Source of the DNA: Nocardia harenae NBRC 108248
GTDB taxonomy: Bacteria > Actinomycetota > Actinomycetes > Mycobacteriales > Mycobacteriaceae
NCBI RefSeq assembly: GCF_001612885.1
Contig: NZ_BDBH01000011.1
Coordinates: forward strand, 1-64,000
DNA length: 64,000 nt
Direction: 5' to 3'
Shown in pieces: positions 34,441 through 41,891 of this stretch. Below the pieces are notes generated by a model that was not told the origin of the DNA, did not search any database, and saw only the letters and a program-made list of their open reading frames with translations. The translations under genes and the position numbers were made by a program. How positions within the stretch are numbered: position 1 is the stretch's first letter; each line of letters starts with the position of its first letter.

Positions 34441-34566
34441 ATGAAACAACTTTTGGATACTCGTTACAGCGTGGACGAGTCGATCATGGACGCCGCGCTG
34501 GACCGGATCCCGCGTGCCGCTCGTGAAGCACGGCATCGCCACCACCACCGAGGAAGTCACCGATGA
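34441..34566 (+). pseudogene. Possible collapsed TetR-type regulator remnant
   Basis: A 41-codon frame opens MKQLLDTRYSVDESIMDAALD, similar to the first helix of a TetR protein. It then runs into sequence that, in another frame, reads VPLVKHGIATTTEEVTDDD and looks like a C-terminal tail. The middle of a regulator would be missing. TetR-type regulators (LcpR) are known beside lcp genes, which makes this reading attractive but not proven. Its stop overlaps the start at 34563. Confidence 0.35.
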
Positions 34567-35783
34567 CGACGACCGCGCCCGTTCCCACCCGGCATCCGGA
34601 AAGGCCACGGAAGGCCCCGGGGCTCGGCCCGTTCGCCCTGCTGCTCGGCATCGGGCGGCCGAGCGCCGAGCGCTGGCAGCGACTCGGCGAGTCGCTGCTC
34701 GTCGGCGACGAGCCGATGGACCGGCTGGTCGACTGGATGGCCGCCGAGGGGATGCGCACCACCCGCCCGCTCTTCGAGCGGGCGCTGCGCACCGGGATCG
34801 ACAGCGTGCCGGAGGCGCCGGAGCCGTTGCGCGCCTTCTCCACCGCCGTCGAGGCGACCCCGGACTGGGTCGACCCCGACCTGCTGCGCCACGGCGAGCG
34901 GGTGTTCCGCTCCGGCGGCACCGACGGGCTCTACTTCGCCCGCGACGTCTCCTTCCTCGGCGGCTACCTGGCCTCCGGCTTCAACAAGACGCTGCTGCGC
35001 ACCGGCGCGCTGGAGAAGGGGCCGGCCCAGCGCTTCGCCGAGACGCTGCAGTGGGCCATGGACGTCTCCACCGAGAACGGCATGGCGCTGTACGGGCAGG
35101 GGTACCGCTCCACGCTGCACGTGCGGCTGATCCACGCGCTGGTGCGCAGGCACGTGGCGGCCATGCCGGACTGGCGCGGCGACGAGTGGGGGGTGCCGAT
35201 CAACCAGACCGATATGGCGGCGACCCTGGTCGGCGCGCTGCTGGCGCCGTTCGTCGGCGGCATGGCGCTCGGCATCGTCCCGAGCCGGGCGGACACCGCG
35301 GCGGCGGCGCACCTGACCCGCTACGTCGGCTGGCTCATCGGCGTCGAGGAGGCGTGGCTGCCGACCGGGTTCCGGGACGGCGTCGGCATCCTCTACCACT
35401 GCCTGAGCGCCATCACGAACCCCGACGAGACCAGCAGGCAGCTCGCCCTCCCCATGGCCGACGACCCGCTGAGCTGGCACTACCGCAATCTGCCCGCGCT
35501 GCGCGGGAAAATCGCCCGCTCCCAGCACCTCTCGGTCACCAGCGCCTTCCTCGGACCGAAGGCCATGCGGACCCTGGGGCTGCCCGCGCACCTGCCGTGG
35601 TACCCGGCGCTGCGCATCCCGGTGAATCTGGCGCGCAGTGCGGTGGTGCGCGTGCTGCCGGGTGGCACCGGGCGCGCCGCGGAGCGGGGGCGGAGCGAGC
35701 AGGAGGACTTCCTGCGGCTGCTCACCGGCGAGACCGAGGCGACCATCGGCGGGTCCGCGCCGCCGCACGCGCGGATCGCCTGA
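34563..35783 (+). CDS. MpaB-type oxygenase (DUF2236), cytoplasmic
   Basis: This 406-residue protein has the DUF2236 pattern: GLGPFALLLGIGRPSAERW, FARDVSFLGGYLASGFNKTLL, the core RSTLHVRLIHALVRRHV with His residues at the position of the Lcp heme ligand, and GVPINQTDMAATLVG. There is no export signal, unlike lcp next door. Members of this group are putative heme or iron oxygenases. ATG 34563 has GAGGAA upstream and overlaps the remnant's stop. Divergence from lcp suggests co-regulation. Confidence 0.8.
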   Translation: MTTTAPVPTRHPERPRKAPGLGPFALLLGIGRPSAERWQRLGESLLVGDEPMDRLVDWMAAEGMRTTRPLFERALRTGIDSVPEAPEPLRAFSTAVEATPDWVDPDLLRHGERVFRSGGTDGLYFARDVSFLGGYLASGFNKTLLRTGALEKGPAQRFAETLQWAMDVSTENGMALYGQGYRSTLHVRLIHALVRRHVAAMPDWRGDEWGVPINQTDMAATLVGALLAPFVGGMALGIVPSRADTAAAAHLTRYVGWLIGVEEAWLPTGFRDGVGILYHCLSAITNPDETSRQLALPMADDPLSWHYRNLPALRGKIARSQHLSVTSAFLGPKAMRTLGLPAHLPWYPALRIPVNLARSAVVRVLPGGTGRAAERGRSEQEDFLRLLTGETEATIGGSAPPHARIA

Positions 35784-35873
35784 GCGATCGCACGAGCTGC
35801 GCCGCCGGAGCGCACGGGTCGGGTCCGGAGCGGGAACAGCGGAGCCGCCGCGCGCATGCCGGATGATGGGCGC

Positions 35874-36641
35874 ATGGCGAATATCGAGCTCGGCACCGTG
35901 CCCACCTGGTTCGACGTGCGCGGCGACGGCGAACCGGTGGTGCTGCTGCACGGCGGCTTCGTCGACTCGCGCACCTTCGCGCCCGCGCTGCCGCTGCTGA
36001 TCAGCCGGTTCCAGGTGTACCGGGTGGACCGGCGCGGGCACGGGCACACGCCGGACGTGCCGGGTCCGCTGAGCTATGCCGCGCTGGCGGCGGATCTGGC
36101 CGCCTTCCTGGAGCGGGTGGTGGGCGGCCCGGCACACCTGGTGGGGCACAGCGACGGGGCGAACCTGGCGCTTCGGGTCGCGCTCGACCGGCCGGATCTG
36201 GTGCGCAAGCTGGTACTGATCAGCGGCAATCATCACGCAGGCGGCCTCCTGCCCGGCGTGCTGGACGGCTTCGAGGACGAGGCGGCCATGGCGCACCTGG
36301 CCGCGCGGCACGGCGAGGTCTCGCCGGACGGCGAGGAGCACTTCCCGGAGCTGGCGCGCAAGGTGATCGAGCTGGGGCGCGCCGAACCGGACTACGCCGC
36401 CGAGGACCTGAAGAACGTGGCCGCCCGCACCCTCGTGATGGCGGGCGACGACGATGCCATCGCCATGGAGCACACGCTCGAGCAGTACCGCGCGATCCCC
36501 GATGCCGAGCTGGCGATCGTGCCGGGCACCTCGCACCTGCTGGTGGTGGAGAAGCCGGAGCTGGTCTACGGGCTGGTCGGCGCGTTCCTCGGCACCGATC
36601 CGGAGCCCACCCGCCAGCCCATCCGGCGCGCCGGGCGGTAG
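35874..36641 (+). CDS. Alpha/beta hydrolase
   Basis: This 255-residue protein is a typical alpha/beta hydrolase. The oxyanion motif is VVLLHGGFVDSR, the nucleophile elbow GHSDGANLAL, the acid AGDDDAI and the catalytic His is in GTSHLLVVEKP. Substrate class is not predictable; size and motifs fit carboxylesterases or hydrolases acting on small esters. ATG 35874 is selected because the domain starts immediately and the upstream codons of the same frame look non-coding. It is 90 bp downstream of the MpaB-type gene. Confidence 0.87.
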   Translation: MANIELGTVPTWFDVRGDGEPVVLLHGGFVDSRTFAPALPLLISRFQVYRVDRRGHGHTPDVPGPLSYAALAADLAAFLERVVGGPAHLVGHSDGANLALRVALDRPDLVRKLVLISGNHHAGGLLPGVLDGFEDEAAMAHLAARHGEVSPDGEEHFPELARKVIELGRAEPDYAAEDLKNVAARTLVMAGDDDAIAMEHTLEQYRAIPDAELAIVPGTSHLLVVEKPELVYGLVGAFLGTDPEPTRQPIRRAGR

Positions 36642-36978
36642 GGGACCCCGGCCGGGCAGCCGGTCGCGGGCGCCCGGCCGGAGCCGATTTCGACGGCGGG
36701 GCCCGCGCGAGCGGACAGGGTCGCCCCGGCGTCACCTCCGGACTTGCTCGGATACCGGGTATCAAACGTGTTGACCGGCAATCGTTTCGGTGCAGGCGCG
36801 TTCGACAGGGGTGGGGCGGGTGGCGAAACCCGGCTCGCGCAGGATCCGCCCGCGCTCCTCCAGCGCGCCGTCGACCGTCACGGCCGCTCCCACCCCGTGA
36901 CCGATAATGTCATTATCCCTACGGCGAGAATATCCGTTTCGATCCGGGAAATGACGGTCGGGGTGAGAGCATGGCCGC
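36642..36978. other. Intergenic region with two palindromes
   Basis: No gene is recognised. It contains GATACC-G-GGTATC (36751-36763) and GATAATG-T-CATTATC (36903-36917). The second lies 62 bp before the esterase start and is a candidate operator. Confidence 0.5.
36903..36917. promoter_or_regulatory. Palindrome GATAATGTCATTATC
   Basis: A perfect 7-bp inverted repeat around a single T. The arms equal those of the classical Fur box, but the spacing is shorter. It is placed to control the PHB-depolymerase-like gene; the regulator (Fur/Zur-type or TetR-type) is unknown. Confidence 0.45.
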
Positions 36979-37989
36979 GTGTTCGAGAATGTGATTCGGG
37001 GCCGGGCGCTCGGCGCCGTCGCCGCCGCGGCGGCGCTGCTCGCCGCACCGGCCGCCGTTCCCGCCGCCGCCGGTGCCGAGCCCGGCGCCGTGCCGTCCGC
37101 CGGGTGCGCGGCTCCGCCCGCCGCCGCGGGCCACACCACCCAGACCTACACCGGCGCCGGCCGCTCCGGCTTCTACCTGCGCGACGTCCCCGCGGCGCCG
37201 GGGCCGTACCCGCTCGTCGTCGACCTGCACGGCTACCTGGAGCCCGCCGAGATCCAGACCCGCAGCAGCGGGGTCGGCGAGTACGGGCTGCAGCAGGGGT
37301 ACGCCACGGTGACCCCGCAGATCGACGAGCCGGGGCCGCCGCGCTGGAACTTCCAGCCGGGCGGTGCCGATATCGACTGGCTCACCGGCGTGATCGACGA
37401 CGCCGAGGCGGCGCTCTGCGTCGATACCGGGCGGGTCTACGTCACCGGGCTCTCCATGGGCGCCTTCACCACCTCCGCGCTGGCGTGCCGGCTCTCCGGG
37501 CGGATCGCCGCGGTGGCGCCGGTGGCCGGGCTGCAGGACTTCGAGTGGTGCGAGACCGCGCGCCCGGTGCCGGTGATCGCCTTCCACGGCACCGACGACC
37601 CGATCGTCTCCTACCAGGGCGGTCCCGGCCCGAATGCCAGGCTGCTGCCGCGCACCGACGACACCGGCTCGGCCGACCCGCAGAGCCTGGACCGCGGCCC
37701 GAACGGCCCGGGGCCGCAGAGCATCCCGGACAATGCCGCGGCATGGGCGGCGCGCAACGGCTGCGCCGCCGGCCCCGCCGCCGAGCAGGTCGCGCCGGAC
37801 GTGGTGCGCTACCGGTACCGCTGCCCGGCCGACGGCGCGGTGGAGTTCTGGTCGATCACCGGCGGCGGGCACGTGTGGCCGGGCAGCAAGGTGCCCTTCC
37901 CGGAGCCGTTCGTCGGCAGGGACACCCCGTCCATCGCGGCGACCCCGATCATCTGGGAGTTCTTCCGCGCGCATCCACTGCCCGCGTGA
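36979..37989 (+). CDS. Secreted PHB-depolymerase/feruloyl-esterase-like hydrolase
   Basis: This 336-residue secreted protein has an Ala-rich signal peptide (residues 1-33) and an esterase domain of the LpqC/PHB depolymerase group. PLVVDLHGYLEP gives the oxyanion hole, GLSMGAFTTSALAC the nucleophile Ser, AFHGTDDPIVSY the acid and GGGHVWPGS the His. Paired cysteines suggest disulfides. Likely substrates are polyesters or aromatic esters. It starts at GTG 36979. The last 41 bp overlap the convergent membrane-protein gene. Confidence 0.85.
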   Translation: MFENVIRGRALGAVAAAAALLAAPAAVPAAAGAEPGAVPSAGCAAPPAAAGHTTQTYTGAGRSGFYLRDVPAAPGPYPLVVDLHGYLEPAEIQTRSSGVGEYGLQQGYATVTPQIDEPGPPRWNFQPGGADIDWLTGVIDDAEAALCVDTGRVYVTGLSMGAFTTSALACRLSGRIAAVAPVAGLQDFEWCETARPVPVIAFHGTDDPIVSYQGGPGPNARLLPRTDDTGSADPQSLDRGPNGPGPQSIPDNAAAWAARNGCAAGPAAEQVAPDVVRYRYRCPADGAVEFWSITGGGHVWPGSKVPFPEPFVGRDTPSIAATPIIWEFFRAHPLPA

Positions 37990-39049
37990 CCGGCTCGCCG
38001 AGATCGTCCGCGGCCCGGACGATCTCGGCGTACCGCACCGCGATCCGATGCGAGATGAAAGCCATGGTGAGCAGCCCGAGCGCGACACTGGTGAGCGCCC
38101 CGAACCCCTCGGTGGCGAAATCCACCAGGGCGTTCAGCATGGTGGAGACCAGCGCCGCGATCCGCAGCAGCCGGAGCGGCCAGAGCGGGCCGTCGCGGCG
38201 GACCCGCAGCATGGCGGGGAGCGCGAGCGCCAGCGTGAGCAGCGCGCTGACGAAGAGGATGCCGCCGGAGACGGTCATCCGGTCCAGCTCCAGCTCGTAC
38301 TGCCGGTCCTCGATCTGCAGCCCGCCGGTGGCCAGCTGCGCGATGCCGAAGCCGACCGTGACGAAGGCGGAGAGGACCAGCAGCCAGCCGAGAATCCACA
38401 CCGGCCACGGCCCGCCCGCCCAGCCGGGGATCAGCGCGGCGGCGCGCAGCCGCAGCGCGCGCAGCCGGTCGTCGCGGTGCGCGGCGCGCTCGAGCAACGC
38501 GCGGATCCCGGCGATGTCGGCCGGGTCGGCGCCGAGCTCGGCGGCGCTGTCCAGCATGAGCAGCGCGGTGGTGCGGCGGTGCGGGGGCAGCCCGCGCACC
38601 AGGCCGTCGGCGGCGACCGCGGCGGCATTGCCGAGGTACTCGTCCCTGGTCGGGGTGCGCAGCTCCCTGGTGAGCCTGCTCGCCACCAGCAGCACGACCA
38701 CCGAGACGTACATGATCTCGGCGGCCGGGCCGTAGAAGTAGTCGTTGTCCTTGGTGACGAACTTGCCGACCTCGTCCAGGAAGAGCCCGAAGCCGATGCC
38801 GCCGAGCAGCACCGCGAAGCCGCGCACCCCGGAGCCGAGGAAGAGCCAGCCGAGCAGCAGCGCCACCGCCATCGCCGCGCCGCCGTAGAGCGCGTGCGCG
38901 ATGTGCAGGCTGCCACCGCCGACCTGCGGATACCCGGTCAGCTCCAGGTAGAGCCTGGTGATCAGGATGGTCGCGATCGCCACGATGAGGAACGCCTCGG
39001 CGCTGGCATTGCCCCACGCGCTGCGCAGCACCCGGGAACTCGTCGCCAT
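37949..39049 (-). CDS. Multi-spanning membrane protein of unknown function
   Basis: This 366-residue protein has about nine hydrophobic helices: four in residues 15-125, then a soluble insert with LPPHRRTTALLMLDSAAELGADPADI, then more helices from about 205. The pattern GGIGFGLFLDEVGKFVTKDNDYFY in a loop is distinctive for a conserved actinobacterial membrane family without assigned function. ATG 39049 has AAGGAG 7 nt upstream, which sets the start. The gene overlaps the end of the convergent esterase. Confidence 0.75.
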   Translation of the reverse strand: MATSSRVLRSAWGNASAEAFLIVAIATILITRLYLELTGYPQVGGGSLHIAHALYGGAAMAVALLLGWLFLGSGVRGFAVLLGGIGFGLFLDEVGKFVTKDNDYFYGPAAEIMYVSVVVLLVASRLTRELRTPTRDEYLGNAAAVAADGLVRGLPPHRRTTALLMLDSAAELGADPADIAGIRALLERAAHRDDRLRALRLRAAALIPGWAGGPWPVWILGWLLVLSAFVTVGFGIAQLATGGLQIEDRQYELELDRMTVSGGILFVSALLTLALALPAMLRVRRDGPLWPLRLLRIAALVSTMLNALVDFATEGFGALTSVALGLLTMAFISHRIAVRYAEIVRAADDLGEPVTRAVDARGRTPR

Positions 39050-39519
39050 CGGCACTCCTTCCGCCTGTCCCGCCCCCAGCCTCCCGCAGGCGCCGCCGGA
39101 ATTCGGGCGGACACACCGCCCGGGGTGCCCACCGCCGCCCGGAATTGCCGGATTCGCAGCGCGGTGAATATACGCACCCCGTGCGATCGCCAATTCGCAT
39201 TCGCATTCTTGCGTGGGGGCCTGCGGAATGTTGCCCGAATTCGCCAGGGTCCACCGAAAGGTACCGGATGCCCGGAACTGGGACTCGTCGCATACCCGCC
39301 GCACTGGCAGAATCGCCCGCCGCCGCGCGGCCCCACCCGGGCTCGGCGGGGCGGATTCGCAACCTCGCTGCCCCGGTGACCGAGATGGTGGTTGTGCCCG
39401 AATCACGTTGCTAGACTGTCGCTGCCGACGGGGATGCGCTGTCGGCGCGGTGGTGTATTCGATTCGAGATGTGCGCACCCGCCATCGGGCGGGGTTGTCG
39501 CGGGGCGGGAAAGTTCGAC
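39050..39519. other. Intergenic region without recognised gene
   Basis: A 470-bp divergent region between the membrane-protein gene and the Roadblock gene. GC is lower in the middle (39130-39260), with a short ATTCGC duplication near 39195. No reading frame has coding character. Confidence 0.5.
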
Positions 39520-39888
39520 ATGAAACTGGAAGAAGCGCTGCGCGACGGAATGAGCATGGAGGGCGCGATCGGTATCGCGCTGGTGGATCTCCGCAGCGGC
39601 ATGCTGCTGGCCAAGCAGGGCGGCCACAATATGTTCGACCTCGAAATGGCGGGCGCGCTGAACACCGAGGTGCTGCGGGCCAAACTGCGGGCCGTCGAGG
39701 CGCTGCAGCTCGGCGACGAGGTCGAGGACATCCTGGTCACGCTCGGCCAGCAGTTCCATATCATCATGCCGCTGCGCGATGCGGACGGCGAGGAGCTTTT
39801 CCTCTACCTGGCGCTCGATCGCGGCCGCGCGAATCTGGCGCTGGCGCGGCACCAGCTCCGGCGCATCGAGCAAGCGGTCCGGGTGTGA
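39520..39888 (+). CDS. Roadblock/LC7-like protein
   Basis: This 122-residue protein has the alternating helix-strand layout of Roadblock/LC7 domains: GMSMEGAIGIALVDLRSGMLLAKQ, a helix with NTEVLRAKLRAVEAL, and strands DILVTLGQQFHIIMPL and ELFLYLALDR. Such proteins regulate small GTPases or sensor kinases (the CvnB role in conservons). No conservon GTPase is adjacent, but a second Roadblock protein follows. ATG 39520 is preferred as domain start. Confidence 0.72.
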   Translation: MKLEEALRDGMSMEGAIGIALVDLRSGMLLAKQGGHNMFDLEMAGALNTEVLRAKLRAVEALQLGDEVEDILVTLGQQFHIIMPLRDADGEELFLYLALDRGRANLALARHQLRRIEQAVRV

Positions 39889-39949
39889 GCGAGGCGGAAG
39901 CGGAGTGGCACCGCGGCGTGCCCGCGCGCAGACCGAGAGCGGGCGCGGC

Positions 39950-40369
39950 ATGAGCAGGCCCGCCGAACGGCTCGAGGTCGCGCTCCGCGACCCGGCGGTG
40001 GTCGGCACGCTGCTGCAGCGCGCGGTGGACGAGATCGACGATGTCGCGCACGCCATCATGACGACGCGGGACGGCCTCGTCGTCGCGGCGAACCGGGAGG
40101 CGGACGGGCCGCCGGGCGCCGACACCCTCGCTATGCGCGGCTCGGCCATGGCGGCCGCCGCCTCCGGGATCGGCGACCACTTCACCACCCTGGTTCGGCA
40201 GGGCCGGCTGCACGCCTCGGTCTTCGAGGCCGAGCGCGGCTGCGTCGGGGTGTTCCCGGTCTCCGCAACGCTGCTGCTGGTGGTGGCGGGTGGGCCCGCG
40301 GTGACGATGGGCCGGTTCAATGCCGCGGCCAAGCGGGTCCTCGCGCTACTGCAGACTCCCGACGCCTGA
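39950..40369 (+). CDS. Second Roadblock/LC7-like protein
   Basis: This 139-residue protein has DDVAHAIMTTRDGLVVAANRE, GSAMAAAASGIGDHFTTLV and VGVFPVSATLLLVVAGG, the standard Roadblock/LC7 pattern close to MglB/CvnB proteins. ATG 39950 follows a short leader after the first Roadblock stop. The two genes probably form one operon and may heterodimerise. A hairpin at 40394-40435 closes the unit. Confidence 0.75.
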   Translation: MSRPAERLEVALRDPAVVGTLLQRAVDEIDDVAHAIMTTRDGLVVAANREADGPPGADTLAMRGSAMAAAASGIGDHFTTLVRQGRLHASVFEAERGCVGVFPVSATLLLVVAGGPAVTMGRFNAAAKRVLALLQTPDA

Positions 40370-40393
40370 CCGGAGCGGGGCTACTACAGTTAC

Positions 40394-40435
40394 CGATCGG
40401 TACCCGCCCGAGCCGGAGAGGGCGGGTACCGATCG
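40394..40435 (+). terminator. Terminator after the Roadblock pair
   Basis: A perfect 16-bp stem (40394-40409 with 40420-40435) with a 10-nt loop, 25 bp after the second Roadblock stop and 26 bp before the PLD gene start. Confidence 0.75.
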
Positions 40436-40460
40436 TGCGTGTGCCGGTGAAGGAGCGAAC

Positions 40461-41648
40461 ATGTCCGAGGCCACCCGCAACCCCGCAGCCACCACCGAGC
40501 GCGCCGTCGCGTTGCGCCGCAGGCTGGAGCGGCTGATCGGCATCGCCGCCTCCGAGGGGAACGCGCTGACCGCGCTGCGCAACGGCGACGAGATCTTCCC
40601 GGCCATGCTGGCGAGCATCGGCGCCGCCGAGCACACCGTCGACCTGATGACCTTCGTGTACTGGAAGGGCGATATCGCGAGCCAGTTCGCGCACGCGCTG
40701 GCCGAGCGGGCGCGCGAGGGCGTGCGGGTGCGGCTGCTGCTCGACGGCTTCGGCAGCAGGTTGATCGAGAAGGACCTGCTCGAGCTCATGGAGGACGCCG
40801 GGGTGAGGGTGGCGTGGTTCCGCAAGCCGGTCTACATCTCGCCGTTCAAGCAGAACCACCGCTGTCACCGCAAGGTGCTGGTGGTGGACGAGGAGATCGG
40901 CTTCACCGGCGGCGTCGGGATCGCCGAGGAGTGGTGCGGCGACGCCCGCACCGAGCACGAGTGGCGGGACACCCACGTCGAGGTGCGCGGCCCCGCCGTG
41001 GACGGCATGGCCGCCGCCTTCGCCCAGGGCTGGGCCGAGTGCCACGACGAGCTCTTCGACCACCGCGACCGCTTCGTCGACATCGGGCCCCAGGGCAGCG
41101 CCGTGGTCCAGGTGGTGCGCGGCTCGGCCAGCGTCGGCTGGCAGGACATGCAGACGCTGCTCCGGGTGATGATCGAATCCGCAGAGATCCGCTTCCGGCT
41201 GGCCACCGCCTACTTCGCCCCCGACGCCTACTTCATCGGCCTGCTCTGCGCCGCCGCCCGGCGCGGGGTCGAGGTGGAGATCCTGCTGCCCGGGCCGCAC
41301 ACCGACAAGCGGGTGTGCCAGCTGGCCGGGCAGCACTTCTACGAGGACCTGCTGGCCTGCGGCGTGGTGATCCACGAATACCAGCCGACCATGATGCACG
41401 CCAAGATCATCACGGTGGACGGGATCGCCAGCCTGGTCGGCTCCACCAACTTCAACCGGCGCTCGCTCGACCACGACGAAGAGGTCATGCTCGCGGTGCT
41501 CGACCCGGAGTTCTGCGCCACCCTGGACGGGCACTTCGACGAGGACGTGGCGAAGTCGGCGCGGATCCGCGAGGGGCGCTGGAAGCGGCGCTCCGCGGTG
41601 CAGCGCGCACGGGAGTTCGCGGTGCAGCCGATTCGCCGCTTCCTGTAG
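40461..41648 (+). CDS. Cardiolipin synthase-like phospholipase D family protein
   Basis: This 395-residue cytosolic or peripheral protein has two PLD active sites. The first is HRCHRKVLVVDEEIGFTGG and the second MMHAKIITVDGIASLVGSTN, both with complete HxKxxxxD spacing. It resembles bacterial cardiolipin synthases but lacks the usual N-terminal membrane helices, so lipid transfer or hydrolysis at the membrane surface is inferred. ATG 40461 has GAAGGAG upstream. Confidence 0.87.
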   Translation: MSEATRNPAATTERAVALRRRLERLIGIAASEGNALTALRNGDEIFPAMLASIGAAEHTVDLMTFVYWKGDIASQFAHALAERAREGVRVRLLLDGFGSRLIEKDLLELMEDAGVRVAWFRKPVYISPFKQNHRCHRKVLVVDEEIGFTGGVGIAEEWCGDARTEHEWRDTHVEVRGPAVDGMAAAFAQGWAECHDELFDHRDRFVDIGPQGSAVVQVVRGSASVGWQDMQTLLRVMIESAEIRFRLATAYFAPDAYFIGLLCAAARRGVEVEILLPGPHTDKRVCQLAGQHFYEDLLACGVVIHEYQPTMMHAKIITVDGIASLVGSTNFNRRSLDHDEEVMLAVLDPEFCATLDGHFDEDVAKSARIREGRWKRRSAVQRAREFAVQPIRRFL

Positions 41649-41682
41649 CGAGAAATTTCTGCACGTTTTCGGTCAACCTCTC

Positions 41683-41697
41683 GATAACCGGGTTATC
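41683..41697. promoter_or_regulatory. Palindrome GATAACCGGGTTATC
   Basis: A perfect 7-bp inverted repeat around one G, between the PLD gene end and the GMC oxidoreductase start (195 bp upstream). It is a candidate TetR-type operator and does not match the KstR consensus AAC-N2-GTT. Confidence 0.4.
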
Positions 41698-41891
41698 ATT
41701 CCTTCGTGCACGCTTCCTGGAGGGTTCCGCCCTGCATGGACGCATCGCCGGTGACCGCGGCGGGCGACGGCGGCGCGGGGTGCGGCGGACCGGCGCCCGG
41801 CCGCTCCGATTGACGCGGCGGCGGCCGCTCGCCCACACTCTGGCAACCGGACAACAGTGTCCGGTTTACCTCCGCATCCCGAAGGTGGGAC

